A DNA stretch of 64,000 bases, from the NCBI GenBank assembly GCA_000827495.1, contig KN817561.1:186001-250000 (forward strand). Direction: 5' to 3'. Every line of letters begins with the position of its first letter. The stretch's first letter is position 1. The position numbers were made by a program, and so were the translations under genes. Below, piece by piece: positions 33,601 through 43,856 of the stretch. The notes beneath the pieces were generated by a model. That model did no database searches and had not been told where the DNA came from. It was given only the letters and a program-made list of their open reading frames with translations. The stretch is from Hypholoma sublateritium FD-334 SS-4 (Eukaryota; Basidiomycota; Agaricomycetes; Agaricales; Strophariaceae).

Positions 33601-34599
33601 TCCACGCGCGAACGTCTGCACCTTGTGCGCAACCTCAGCCTGAACCCCACAGCCACTTCGCTCGCAATCAGCGCCTCCAACCCTGCACACACATCCACTG
33701 AGCTGATGTTCGCTATATCACTCGCGCTCGGCGCGCAGTCCGTGGGAGTGAGGAGGCCAGATGCAGCGTGGGGGAGGAGGAATAACGGGCTCGTGTGCAT
33801 GCTTGGGCTGGTGCTTGGGCGGCGGTATGCTGCGTCGCCTCCCTCGACTTCAAGAAATCTCCCTCTCCGTCCCCCTCCTTCTCCTCTTCGCCTTTGTTCT
33901 TGTCTCGAGCGCGTTGCCCTCAAGTCCCCGGATGGTCGGGTGCGATGGCTGCACGAAATGCGCGCGGGGAGAAGCCAAGACGCGGCTTGCGCGAGCAATA
34001 GACCGAGACAGGGGGGACCGAGTCGCGCAGATATGCGGCAGGCTTCCGGATACACACGTTGCAGCGGCGAGCTGGGGATAGAAAAACACTCACCGACGTT
34101 GATGTCCACCTGTCGCACGCACCCTTTTCCCACCCCCAGCATACCTATCACCCAGGGGCCATCGTCTGTCCCTGAAATACGCTGTGCGCATTGTCATACT
34201 TTTGTAGTACGCTATCCGTTGGGCTCAGATGTGGGAGATGGTGGGGAAAGGCAAAGATACGTGGTGGAAGATGCTGGCCGTTTGCGAACCGTAGGATGTG
34301 GCCAACATCGCCGGGAGATGCCGAGGGTTGCACGATGCCAACGATCTAATTTTAGACGTAGCGGCAATCCCCGACATCACTGGCATATAGGCCGGAAAGC
34401 TGAGCGCTAAATGACTACTTATACTCATAGTATTTGCATGCGACAAGATATATATATTATTGGCTAAAAATATCCTCAGAGCCGCCCCGGACGGCCGGGC
34501 CTAGCAGCAACAACAGACAGCTAGATACTCGCCACCGAGTACGTGTTGTGCAGCAAACGAAGGGATGCGGACAATAGTATGGTGGCAGATCAACGATAT
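30657..34599. other. GC-rich region with decayed coding fragments
   Basis: The first 500 bp is the transposon flank. From 31.2 to 34.4 kb overlapping frames occur on both strands without a continuous model. Natural-looking minus-strand pieces include 31523-31262 (QKNKALVHG|AIITAHNGMIAHSQLIYFPD, then HIIVVAILYGHISYADC, joined across a possible intron). Another at 31750-31590 reads NFGFLAEKYRNYCTGTQN, and one at 32870-32660 reads GLSNILVNPPPILGQNQD, then LEVYARVNIYLGISEDAK. These could be one or two degenerate genes. Around 33.3-34.1 kb the sequence is very GC-rich and frames look like strand shadows. No family assigned. Confidence 0.35.
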
Positions 34600-36232
34600 C
34601 TAATAGTACTCATCGGACCCGCGGTTGAACGTTTCATATGCCTGGTTATGCCTGGCTGCATACCGGCCCAATTTCCAGTGAGATTCCAGGTACCTCAGCC
34701 TGCTGTGCAGCGCGATCCCTTCTGGCGAGGCGGGCCTGTCGTAGATTCTCTGAAGCGCCATCACGGTTGCTTTGAAAATGGAGGCCTCGAAGGTGGTGAA
34801 CGAGTATAGGGAGTGCACGTTCCTCATGTCCTGGCCTCCCATGTGCTCCAATCCCGCGATGCGCGCCAACTCTATGAGAAGCTGAAGATGAGGTTAGGTT
34901 AAAAAATAGCAAGCAACAGAAATTCCAAAGAGGAAAATGCGTACAAAGCTTGCCGCGAAGGCAAGTAGGTTTAAGGGCATCCAACGGCAGCCTCGTTTCC
35001 CACCAATGGACTCTGAGCCGTCTTTCAGGCCCTCGAAGGTGTGTTCCACGCCGAGCGCGAACAGCTCCGGATCTGACGAGTAAATTATCCCCTTGAACAT
35101 GGAATCGACGGCGTCGCCGAGGAAAAAGGGCATTTTAGGGACAAGCGTGGTCCACCTGAGTTCGTCCGTCCGGACTTGGCAGATGGCCGCGATAAGGCGA
35201 AGAGCCTGGGCAGCATGGACATCCGCCGGGTTGGTTTCGGGAAGAAGAACGGCCTCTTGTGTCTCCGACCTTATGAGTAATCGGTCCCGGTACAGGACGA
35301 TTTTGGAGCCGTTCTTGCAGTGGATTACCCACGTTCCTTCAGTTTGCAGCGCCTATAAAAACTGCGCGTTGAACTTTGGGGGATGAGATCCAAATGAAAA
35401 AGTAACGCACGTAGGTAATCGCCTCCCTGTATAAAAGGCAAGCCAGGCCGTGCGACGTGATACTGCCCAGGTCAAACTGCCAGGAATCCCTCATATATCC
35501 CGTGAGGTGTAAGACAAGTGGATTGGTGCTTAGCTCGACGTAGGAATCCCTATAGCCAGGAATGATTTCCAGGCAGTCAAGCAATGCGGTACTTGCTATG
35601 ACTTTGAAATCGATAGCCGATTCGCCCTCCCCGAAGAGGGCGGAGAAAAGCTCAAGGTACACCCGGGAAGCGAGCGGCATGAAAATCGAGAATACATGCA
35701 CCGCTTGCTCTGCCATTTTGAAGTCGACAACTGCCTGGAAGTTATCAAGTTTTGCTTTGGGCGTGGGGCGTCTGATGATTCGCTGCTGCAGATCCCGGTG
35801 CCAGTCCGCTTTGTAGCGGACAACCGGACCGTCCCCTCGAACCCTGAAGGATTCGCAAAGGTGTATGATGAGGGGGAACTCTCTGTCGAAATTCAACGGC
35901 TGTTGCGAGGAGGTTAGTAGGCCGCTGGGTAAATCAAGGCATAGTGGACATACATCAGTTGGGTCCTCGATCCTAAAGTTCACAAAGAGGTCCGTCAGCG
36001 ACAACTTCATCCCCCGACGTACGTCCCTCGCATCAAGGGTAGTGTTGGACTGGCTTCGAGGCCTCATGACGGTAGGTCCCTCGCCCATTTCGCCGTTGGC
36101 CATCGTGGAGCCGTAGTACTCATGTATTAGTTGGTCCTTGGGGAGGATATTGACGGGGTAGAGGATGCTAAACCTCGTCAAAGAGGCGTCTGGCAAGGGC
36201 GTCGTTGGTGTTACGGTTTCCGCGGGATCCAT
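34600..36232 (-). CDS. Unrecognised fungal protein, three exons, 503 aa
   Basis: I do not recognise the family. Exons 36232-35411, 35352-34945 and 34881-34600 join in frame (1512 nt), with introns of 58 and 63 nt. It starts MDPAETVTPTTPLPDASL. A possible zinc-binding CPLCLDL lies at ~100. The middle is mixed helical sequence (FKMAEQAVHVFSIFMPLASRVYLELFSALFG region), and the last exon reads LLIELARIAGLEHMGGQD and FKATVMALQRIYDRP, ending RGSDEYY. No signal peptide or clear membrane helix. The open multi-exon frame argues for a live gene. Its neighbours are decayed DNA on both sides, so context gives no hint of function. Confidence 0.7.
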
Positions 36233-38370
36233 AGGTTAAGAAAATGTGGGGTACACCGAAAGGATGCCTCCAACACAGTATAATAAACGGGACTTTATCA
36301 ATAAATTCCCGCCGTCTCCACGGTGCGGGAAAGTCGCCTCACCGACCTGGTTGACCCTGGCAGCAGGCTGAAGGTCTTCGGGTAGTCAATTATACGAGCC
36401 GTAGCTTAGTTGAGCATATTCCAGCAGCCTCAACCTTCCATTGATTATCACGTCGAAAGTGACCAAATTCGCCGCTTTATTCCGACTTAGCGGAACTTGA
36501 TTGAGGGTATTTACTGAAATAGGATGAAACTGTCGCAGCGATATACGCTATCCTCCAAAGCGAAACACGGAAGCCTCTCCCAAACGGCAGAGCCGCAATC
36601 AAACCTAAGATCCCGCCTAATGATACACGTATCAAGATCATTAATCCACTGTTATAGTGGTCAACGGCGTTCATTAATTCCTGTGGAAAACAAGTCAATC
36701 GGAGGCGAATAGAAACCTTGACTTATCGAGAGCTACGGTGTATTTACGCCTGAGGTCTTCGCAGAGTTCGCCTATGTTGAGGCCTGGAGTGGATGTTACT
36801 GGAGATCGGGTACCGCCTAATAAGTTTCATGTTTGAAATGCCTGATGCTCCGCCCGGGGCGACGTACATAGTGCAGAATTTCAATGCTATTCACAGCGCG
36901 TTGAATAGTCGAAGCGGCGAGTTAGCCTGCAGGCGAGATTGAGAAAGCCTGAAACGTCTGCACATAATACATCACAAGGCCGCTTTGCGCAGTTCCCACT
37001 AAGTATGTTTTCCCACGAGGCGGGGTTCAGATAAAAATACAAACCATGCATCTCTACTGCCGAAGCTTTGCACGACAGAGTAAAGATGGGCAAATCGGTC
37101 TTTTTGGAAGGAGAAGTCGGGAGTTTTATATGGCGGTCCGTTTAGGGAAAAATTCCAGAAATATTTTTGTTTACCTCGAAAACCTTGTATTCTACTACCC
37201 TTTGTGCTTATGTGATGCTGTTCGAGGGTGCAAAGCCGGGAAGCCGTGATTAGCTAATTGATCGACTTCGGCGTGGGGCAAACGGCTGCCGCATATGCCG
37301 TCCGTTGTTTGGGCTACTACTCGCGAACGCCTACCGAATGACCAGGGGCGTCTTGGGGGCGCCCATCTCCGTGAAGTGTTCATAATATTCTAATTCACTT
37401 GTAAGCCACCAGGCGTCGCACATCCACACCGCAGCTTCGGTCGCTCTCCACTACTCGCTCTCGCAATGCGCCCACCATACGCAGCAGCACATGATAGTAC
37501 ACGCGCTGCACGCACAGCAATTACAACCTAGCACGCAAGCGGAAGGTGCGTTCCTGTCACTCTCGCTTGGACCGCACAAGTTCAAGTATGTGAGAAAACC
37601 GACGTCCGATGTCCCACCCAGAAAGCGAAGTACCCCGAGCGGTGAAAAGCGCGTTGGGTGGCTGGCTAGGGATATCTGACTTTTTTAAATGAGGTAGCAG
37701 TGCTTTAAAAAGCGAGACGCGGCGTGAACCAGCGACGGACGCGCGCCGCGCGGTTGTACAGAATTAATGTACTGAGGCCTTGCGCGCCATCACCGTAGGA
37801 ACAGCGCATGGGCGCGCAGTGCACGCCCCCATCCGGGACTTGCGAGCGACGCACGGCTGCGGAAATCCAGGTTCCGCGCTCTGCTCGCGCCGTCGAGAGC
37901 TGAAAATGGCCTCAAAATGGCGTGCCGACGCGTGTCAGACTCGATAATACTGTATGCCTGACCGTAGCCAGACCCACAGCGCGTGCCCTTCGGCGCTCTC
38001 CTGTTTCCATCGCTGATCACATCAGATGTTGCGTTAAGCGCCCGTCGCATCTAGGTGTATACCTCTCGCGCATCCCGCGCACTCGACACAGGTTCCCTGT
38101 TCGCATAGTGCCATATCCTACCCTCTCGCACTATTGTTATTCCGTATGTTGGGGAGCCCGGACCCAAGCTATCAATAAGCCCCACAATGCATGCTTTTCT
38201 TCAATATACCTATGAATTACTGGAAGCCACTGACTGACACACTCCGCTTAAGCGCGAGGCATACGCTATTCGCTGGCTGGCTCTTGGTACACACTAAGGG
38301 CCCCTGGTCAATCTGACACGCCAAAAGCGAGAGATCAATCGATGTTCACGCATTCTGCGCCTAGGACCCC
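36233..38370. other. Intergenic, no recognisable gene
   Basis: Moderately GC-rich, with no spliced model, no RNA gene and no clear repeat. Short frames near 37490 and 37920 are unremarkable. Confidence 0.45.
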
Positions 38371-39000
38371 TCAGCCTCCGGCCCCAGGGCGCAGGACACA
38401 GCTTTTCCCATCTCTCCTGGGCACGCGATCCGGCGAGAAAGGACCGCATTCAGACGAACGACGCGCTCTCTGGCGACCCCCCGTCTTCCCGCCATCGCAG
38501 GTCGATGGTGTGCACGGCGCCTGCGTCGGCCCGCACGCTCGGCGCGGTCTTCGTCGCCGGCGCGTCAAAGTGGATGCCCGAGACCGCCGCATCTCCATCA
38601 TACTCGCCGCGCGCATCAGGATGAGGTTCAACGTGATGCCCGTGACTGCGAGGTCCTGCGCAGCGGTAGTGTACTAGTGCCTGCATGTAGGACGGAACGG
38701 GGGGGCACGCACAATGTCGGAGGCGACGGAGATGCAGAGCGCGCTCGGCGTGAACCGCACGACGGACTGCGCGATAGCGGTCGCGATGTACAGCGCGCTG
38801 GACTTAATCAGGATACGCATCACGAAGCGGAGGGGCGCCACCCCGGCCCCCGCCGCGCGCGCGACGGCGTAGATGCGGCGTCGTATCACAACTGCACACT
38901 GTGGTAGAAGCTCTAAATACGACGGATGCGGGCACGAGACACCGTTCAGCAGCATTTCGACGCCCAAAACGGCGTCAGCGTTGTCCCTCCCTCTATCTCG
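38371..39000 (-). pseudogene. Fragment of a fungal multi-spanning membrane protein
   Basis: The minus strand has RRRIYAVARAAGAG, then VMRILIKSSALYIATAIAQSVV and LCISVASDIV, and after a frame change AVTGITLNLILMRAA and MEMRRSRAS. This order (cytosolic basic loop, helix starting ESSALY-like, helix ending GITLNLI-R) is typical of a common Agaricomycete family of seven-helix-like proteins of unknown function. Only the last two helices remain, the frame breaks near 38690, and upstream sequence is unrelated. Probably a remnant. Confidence 0.55.
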
Positions 39001-39064
39001 AGCGTGGGCACAAGCCAAATAATGGACGGCGTGTACGGCAGGGTGCAGTTTCGGCTCACCTAAA

Positions 39065-39250
39065 AGAAAAATCTGTGCACCCAATAATTTTCTGCGCACT
39101 CGAGAAATAAATCTGCTCACCCGAGAAATAAATCTGCGCACCAAGATGTATTTCTGCGGACCTCAAAATATAGCTGCGCTAATTGAAATGTTTTTACGCG
39201 CACTAAATAAAAATCTGCGCATTACAATGCTTTTATGTGCACTTGAAATA
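39065..39250. repeat. Degenerate ~21 bp minisatellite
   Basis: About nine units of ~20-22 bp with consensus CTGCGCACYnAAATAAAaAT run in tandem. Core variants include CTGTGCACCC, CTGCTCACCC, CTGCGGACCT and ACGCGCACTA. It ends about 130 bp before the 3' end of family member B. Confidence 0.8.
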
Positions 39251-39377
39251 TAATTATTATGAGGCGTACGTTGCTGGTGTGCTTCCGTACTTCCCACCCA
39301 GCAGAATTCTCAGCGCGCTCATACTGAAGGGGGAGTTTGCGTTGCATCTTCGACAGATAGGATTTAATTTAGCGTAC

Positions 39378-42098
39378 CTACAATCCATTCGAGAGCGAGT
39401 GTAGCAGTATATTGGCTGATTTTGACGTATTATCAAATGCCCTGCGCACAACGGCAAAAGGCCGAATTCTTTTACGCCATTGTTCGCTGGTGAGGGGAAC
39501 TGCTGTTCCAGATCGAATTTCTCTCAGTCGCGTAGCAAAGAGGGACTCGTATTCTTCATTCCAAAATCCCAGCCGCATATTATTTTCCCAGACCTGAACA
39601 GGTGGCCACCACGATTTTGTTACTTGCTGTGAAGATTGGCCTAGACCGAATTTATTAGTACGGCATGGCATGTGAGTGAGATAAAACACACCAGTAAAGA
39701 CGTAGTAGACGCCGCAGAGTATGTCTATCTCGGACTGGTCTAGAGAATCATCGCACCACATGAGCTTATCTCCAGGATTCAAGGACATGCACTGGTGCCT
39801 GAGTGTAACAGCAGTGGAGGGCCCAGATAGGACGTTGTGGAAACTTGCGGTTCCTATAGCCAAGCGCCAAAGCATGCCTCCCCGTTTTAGTGCGCCTCGT
39901 GATATTCTTGGATTGCGAAGCATTTCGTTACGCTCATGGCAGTAGGCGTTGTAGTCGTCCAATGAAAATGAGTAACCCGATAGACGAATGCGTGGCATTG
40001 AAATTGGGGCTGCAGTTGCTGCAAATATTGGGAGGTGCAATAGCGTAAGAAAACGAACTCCGCGGCTAAGAAGCTGATGCGCAATTTCGTAGTCGTTGAG
40101 CTGAGTGTCGAGTCGAAGGACAAATATAGCGTCCACTATGTTTGTCACTGCAATGCTCCAAGGTACAGTCGCGCCATCTTTGAAGACAAAAATAAATATA
40201 TCGCCGGGAAGCTTCCGCATATAGGATAGTCGAGGAGATTTTTTTATGCCACGGACATTGTTAGCATATGCTAAATCATATATCTCACTACCAGGAGGGA
40301 CAAATTCCTTCTGAGAAATTGCCCAGAAGAAGCTGACTGCAGCCTGACCCAAGCTGGATTTGATGTAATTAGCCGAGATGCGGATTTTACCCACTCCTTT
40401 AGCCAAATTTTGGGCATCAATTCCATCGTCTCCATAGGCTGGAATACGGGACTGATTTTTGGAATGCTGCTGGGCTATAAACCCATAAAAGAGCCGTAGA
40501 GTATCAACTGGATCATATTTTTCAGTAAACCACCCATCATCCCCATCCGCTTGTATTGACAATGAAGGCAAGGGATGTCCGGCGCGCGGCTGCTCCGCTG
40601 GCATATAACCAGAAGCTGATGGATCCAACGCTGAAGGTGCGGCAATCAAGAACTCCTGATTTGACCTCGAGGGCGAGGCGAATGCTGGCAGTTCAGAGCA
40701 TTGCACGGGGTCATCCGGGATGGCTGGAAAGGCAGTGGAGAAGCTGGCCCGGAGTTTGCTGTGAGTAGGAGAGTCTACCGTCCCCCCGCCAGAAACAGGT
40801 AAGGTAGGTTCGTCATCATTCCAATACACAGCCTGTATCTCATCGGGATCAGGGCTTCCCATGGCCTTGCAGCAGTCCCATTCGTTGGTCAATTCGTCGA
40901 AGACTTTCTGATGTTTACCGTGCTCTCGGAGCATTGTTTGCGTCTCTTTGCTATGTGCTATTATTCGGATCCATTCCCCATCCGAGTTTTTTTCCCAGAC
41001 AAAGATCTTGAGCGTCGGTTTTTTTCGGAATATAGGCCCGACATTTGCAGCAGCGCGGCGTCGCCTGCGCTCCTCGAAAAAAACCTCCCATGGACGATCG
41101 TCGGTAACTTGAATGACGGCAGGCTCTTTAATTAAAAACGACCTCGCACTCTGTAGAAGGTGCGAAGGGGGTACGAAGCGGCTAAATCCAGCAGGATTGG
41201 CTCTAGCGAGCGCCTCCTCCCGAATACCCCAATGGTACCACACGGGTACGCCAAACCTGACATAGAACTCAACGGTGGGCCTTTGAATGCTGGCATCCTC
41301 GAACAAGCTCAAAAAGACCCCAGCCCGAGAATACGATCGGGTAAACTGAGCGAGTTGCTGCCGAAGGCCAGATGCGGTCCGTTCATCGACGTGTCTGACA
41401 AGACAACGAAACCAAGAAGGACACATCACAGCGTCGTCCTCGCCGTCTATTACCTGAGCCACCGCAATGCAGAAGGAGACGATTGCCATCCAAGCTGAAA
41501 ACCAATCCCTGCTTCGCTTTTCAGCGGCCAAAAACTGGCCCAGATTTTGATACATGCCCTGGCAAGCTAGCGCGGCCGCGATGATAGGTACGGTTTGAGC
41601 TGCAGGAATTGCGTAGCCGCTTTGAAATTGCTGAACCACGCGCTTGAGACGCTGTTCGAGATTGGCCCACTCTAAGGTATCGCCGGAGTCCATTTGAATA
41701 TAGCTCCTTCTGCGAACCCCGGATTGGTGGAAGAGCACATGGAATGGCGGAAGGTGGAAGTTTGGCAAGGTGGGCAAGAAGGGGAGATAAGGCGCACTGG
41801 GGGTCCACCAGTGAGGTTGGTGAAATTCGGCGATGTCATCCTTGGCCGGGTCGCGAAAAATTTGCTCTTCTGCAGGAGGAGGGAGGACAGGCGCAAACGA
41901 CGAGTTGGGAGAGTAAAAAATGCCATTCCCAACAGCGACAGCTCTCCCTGTAGGACGATGAAGCCAGCTTGGGCTGAGGTTGATGTATCTAATTGCCTCA
42001 AGGTACCTTGAATGAGTGCCTAGCTCCAGAGGGGGAGAGTAGCCAGTGTCCCATCGTGAGCTGCTCATGGCTGAGTATTGAGAGGGAAAATGCACCAA
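39378..42098 (-). CDS. Large fungal-specific protein, family member B (906 aa)
   Basis: Paralogue of the gene at 17.4-20.05 kb, same strand, function unknown. One uninterrupted exon; a Met ten codons in (MSSSRWDTGYSP) may be the true start. Shared landmarks in the same order: FYSPNSSF, RDWFSAWMAIVSFCIAVAQ, VPVWYHWG, HLLQ, KIFVWEKNSDGEWIR, TNEWDCC, IFVFKDGATVPWSIAVT, GGMLWRLAI, VLSGPST and TKSWWPP...W. The region between TNEWDCC and the second conserved half is Ser/Pro-rich and poorly conserved. No metal-binding or catalytic signature is evident. The copies are strongly diverged in protein sequence, so the duplication is old, yet both frames remain open, implying constraint. Confidence 0.78.
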   Translation of the reverse strand: MVHFPSQYSAMSSSRWDTGYSPPLELGTHSRYLEAIRYINLSPSWLHRPTGRAVAVGNGIFYSPNSSFAPVLPPPAEEQIFRDPAKDDIAEFHQPHWWTPSAPYLPFLPTLPNFHLPPFHVLFHQSGVRRRSYIQMDSGDTLEWANLEQRLKRVVQQFQSGYAIPAAQTVPIIAAALACQGMYQNLGQFLAAEKRSRDWFSAWMAIVSFCIAVAQVIDGEDDAVMCPSWFRCLVRHVDERTASGLRQQLAQFTRSYSRAGVFLSLFEDASIQRPTVEFYVRFGVPVWYHWGIREEALARANPAGFSRFVPPSHLLQSARSFLIKEPAVIQVTDDRPWEVFFEERRRRRAAANVGPIFRKKPTLKIFVWEKNSDGEWIRIIAHSKETQTMLREHGKHQKVFDELTNEWDCCKAMGSPDPDEIQAVYWNDDEPTLPVSGGGTVDSPTHSKLRASFSTAFPAIPDDPVQCSELPAFASPSRSNQEFLIAAPSALDPSASGYMPAEQPRAGHPLPSLSIQADGDDGWFTEKYDPVDTLRLFYGFIAQQHSKNQSRIPAYGDDGIDAQNLAKGVGKIRISANYIKSSLGQAAVSFFWAISQKEFVPPGSEIYDLAYANNVRGIKKSPRLSYMRKLPGDIFIFVFKDGATVPWSIAVTNIVDAIFVLRLDTQLNDYEIAHQLLSRGVRFLTLLHLPIFAATAAPISMPRIRLSGYSFSLDDYNAYCHERNEMLRNPRISRGALKRGGMLWRLAIGTASFHNVLSGPSTAVTLRHQCMSLNPGDKLMWCDDSLDQSEIDILCGVYYVFTGVFYLTHMPCRTNKFGLGQSSQQVTKSWWPPVQVWENNMRLGFWNEEYESLFATRLREIRSGTAVPLTSEQWRKRIRPFAVVRRAFDNTSKSANILLHSLSNGL

Positions 42099-43856
42099 GC
42101 CAAAAGATGGGCTAGATATCGCAATAAACGATGGATTTGAGGTCTGTCGAGGAGCCCAAGACAGTGGGGGAATCGTTAGCAGAGGGACAACCTACTAGTA
42201 CAGCATTGGCGGAGAAGTGGCGGTGCAACTCGCCAGGCGAGCGCCCGGCTTGATTGCGCCGGCTGCGACTGCGCACAGGCCGTCATTTGCAGAGGAATAT
42301 CGACGTCGTTGAATGGAGGAATTCATTTTATTTAGCACAGGTGCCGCAGCATAATGGCGCAGCGTTAGGCCGCGGTGCATGCGTTTTCGAGGTGCTCCTG
42401 TATGATATGCGGCCAGTGCATCATGAGCCCACCGCGCATGCGCCCTATTTTACCGCCGCCGACTGCCAAAGCAACGCGCATAGCCTGCGTTTATACGCAC
42501 GACTAGGAGTTTCTCGGCGGTGCATGCCGCATTAGCGCTGAAAGCGCTAGCAAGCGGCGTGCACAGCACGGCAAGCGGCGTCGGCGTGAGGCTAGATGCT
42601 GAATGAGCGCATGGTGCTCGCGCGTAGTGCGCGTGGCACGCGTAGGGGAATAGATGTCGTTCAGCGCGCACTAGGTGCAGGGCTACGCGCAGCATCGTGT
42701 ACGAGCGCATGCAGACGTTCCGCTTGTAGGTGCCGCTAACGCTGTATCGCATGGCCGAGAAGGGCCTTGTGAGGGGTGGATGGCTTGGTCGACGGATTAG
42801 AGGAGCGCGCGCGCAGGAACAGGAGGCTCCGAGGCGGACGCGCCTGAAAAGGAGCGCACCGTCCAGTGCTGCAGGACACAGCCGCTTGGCGTGATTGCGG
42901 GATTGCATGGTGTCCAGGGGAGACGGGAACCTATGGCATTATTTTCCGCCAAAAAATCAGGTGTGCAGGGTTGGCCATTAACCGAGCGTGCATATGCTGT
43001 GCTTACGCTCTACGTTAGGGGTGCTCTTGCTATGCTATGCACGTGGTCTGCATCTGAAGCCATCAGAGCTTGGTGCATGAATCATACTATTGTTTGGCTT
43101 CGACTCGCATTGATCTCATCTCCCCGCTTGGTTCAAATTTTGCGTGGACCATTATGGTACTTACTATCACAGGGGGGAATATCTGCGCCGTGGGGTGTAT
43201 GCGGGTGAATAAATGGAGTAAAATAGCAAGGGAGAAGCGCGTGAGCCAGTACTTATGGCGGCGGATGCGTGGCGTGCGTCCGGATCGCGCGGCCGCGTCG
43301 TCTCTTCGCGCCAACATTAAGAGGGCCTCCACAGCACGCGCATGATGATCTTTGGCGAGTAACCCTGAGCGCCCATTTTCATCAAGACGGGCTGACGTTC
43401 TGATGATGCAGTGCGCCTTCCAGAGGTCAAGGATGGAGCGCCCAACGCAGGTCATGCGCGCCTTTGGCCGCGCAAGCGCTTGCTCTTGAGTTTGAGGCCT
43501 CGTCGAGCAGTTGGCTGCTCTGGATTCGCAGGGCTAATATGCGCGGGCCGACCGGACGGTGAAGCATGACTAGGCGTCCGCCATGACGCCGCTGGTTTGC
43601 TGGATCAAATGCGGGTAGAAAGATTCTTCACCTCCTCGACCCCCCCTGGAGCATTCTATGCAGCAGATTTATCAGCGGATGCGCGTCGGACGGCGAACCT
43701 CCGCGGGGTACGGTTGGGTAGGTGGTATACTATTGGTGGATTTATGAGGGGTTGGTATCATACATGGGGTAGGGGGTGCGTCAGCTTTCAGTACATACAG
43801 TGCACGCAAAATGGGCATCATACGCTATGGGAAGAGGTTGCTGAGGTACCGGGCGC
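42099..43856. other. GC-variable intergenic DNA between member B and the TET/JBP gene
   Basis: Minus-strand frames at 42450-42908 and 43087-43455 are GC-rich. One contains a plausible helix, HKYWLTRFSLAILLHLF, but none splices into a model or matches a family I know. Nothing else supported. Confidence 0.4.

Noticed and set aside
33582..34410. Long frames on both strands at 33.6-34.4 kb as genes
   Set aside because: High GC creates open frames on several strands at once; composition and lack of splice support do not favour either.
36395..36420. GCCGTAGCTTAGTTGAGCAT resembling a tRNA D-arm
   Set aside because: No matching T-arm or acceptor stem within 100 bp.
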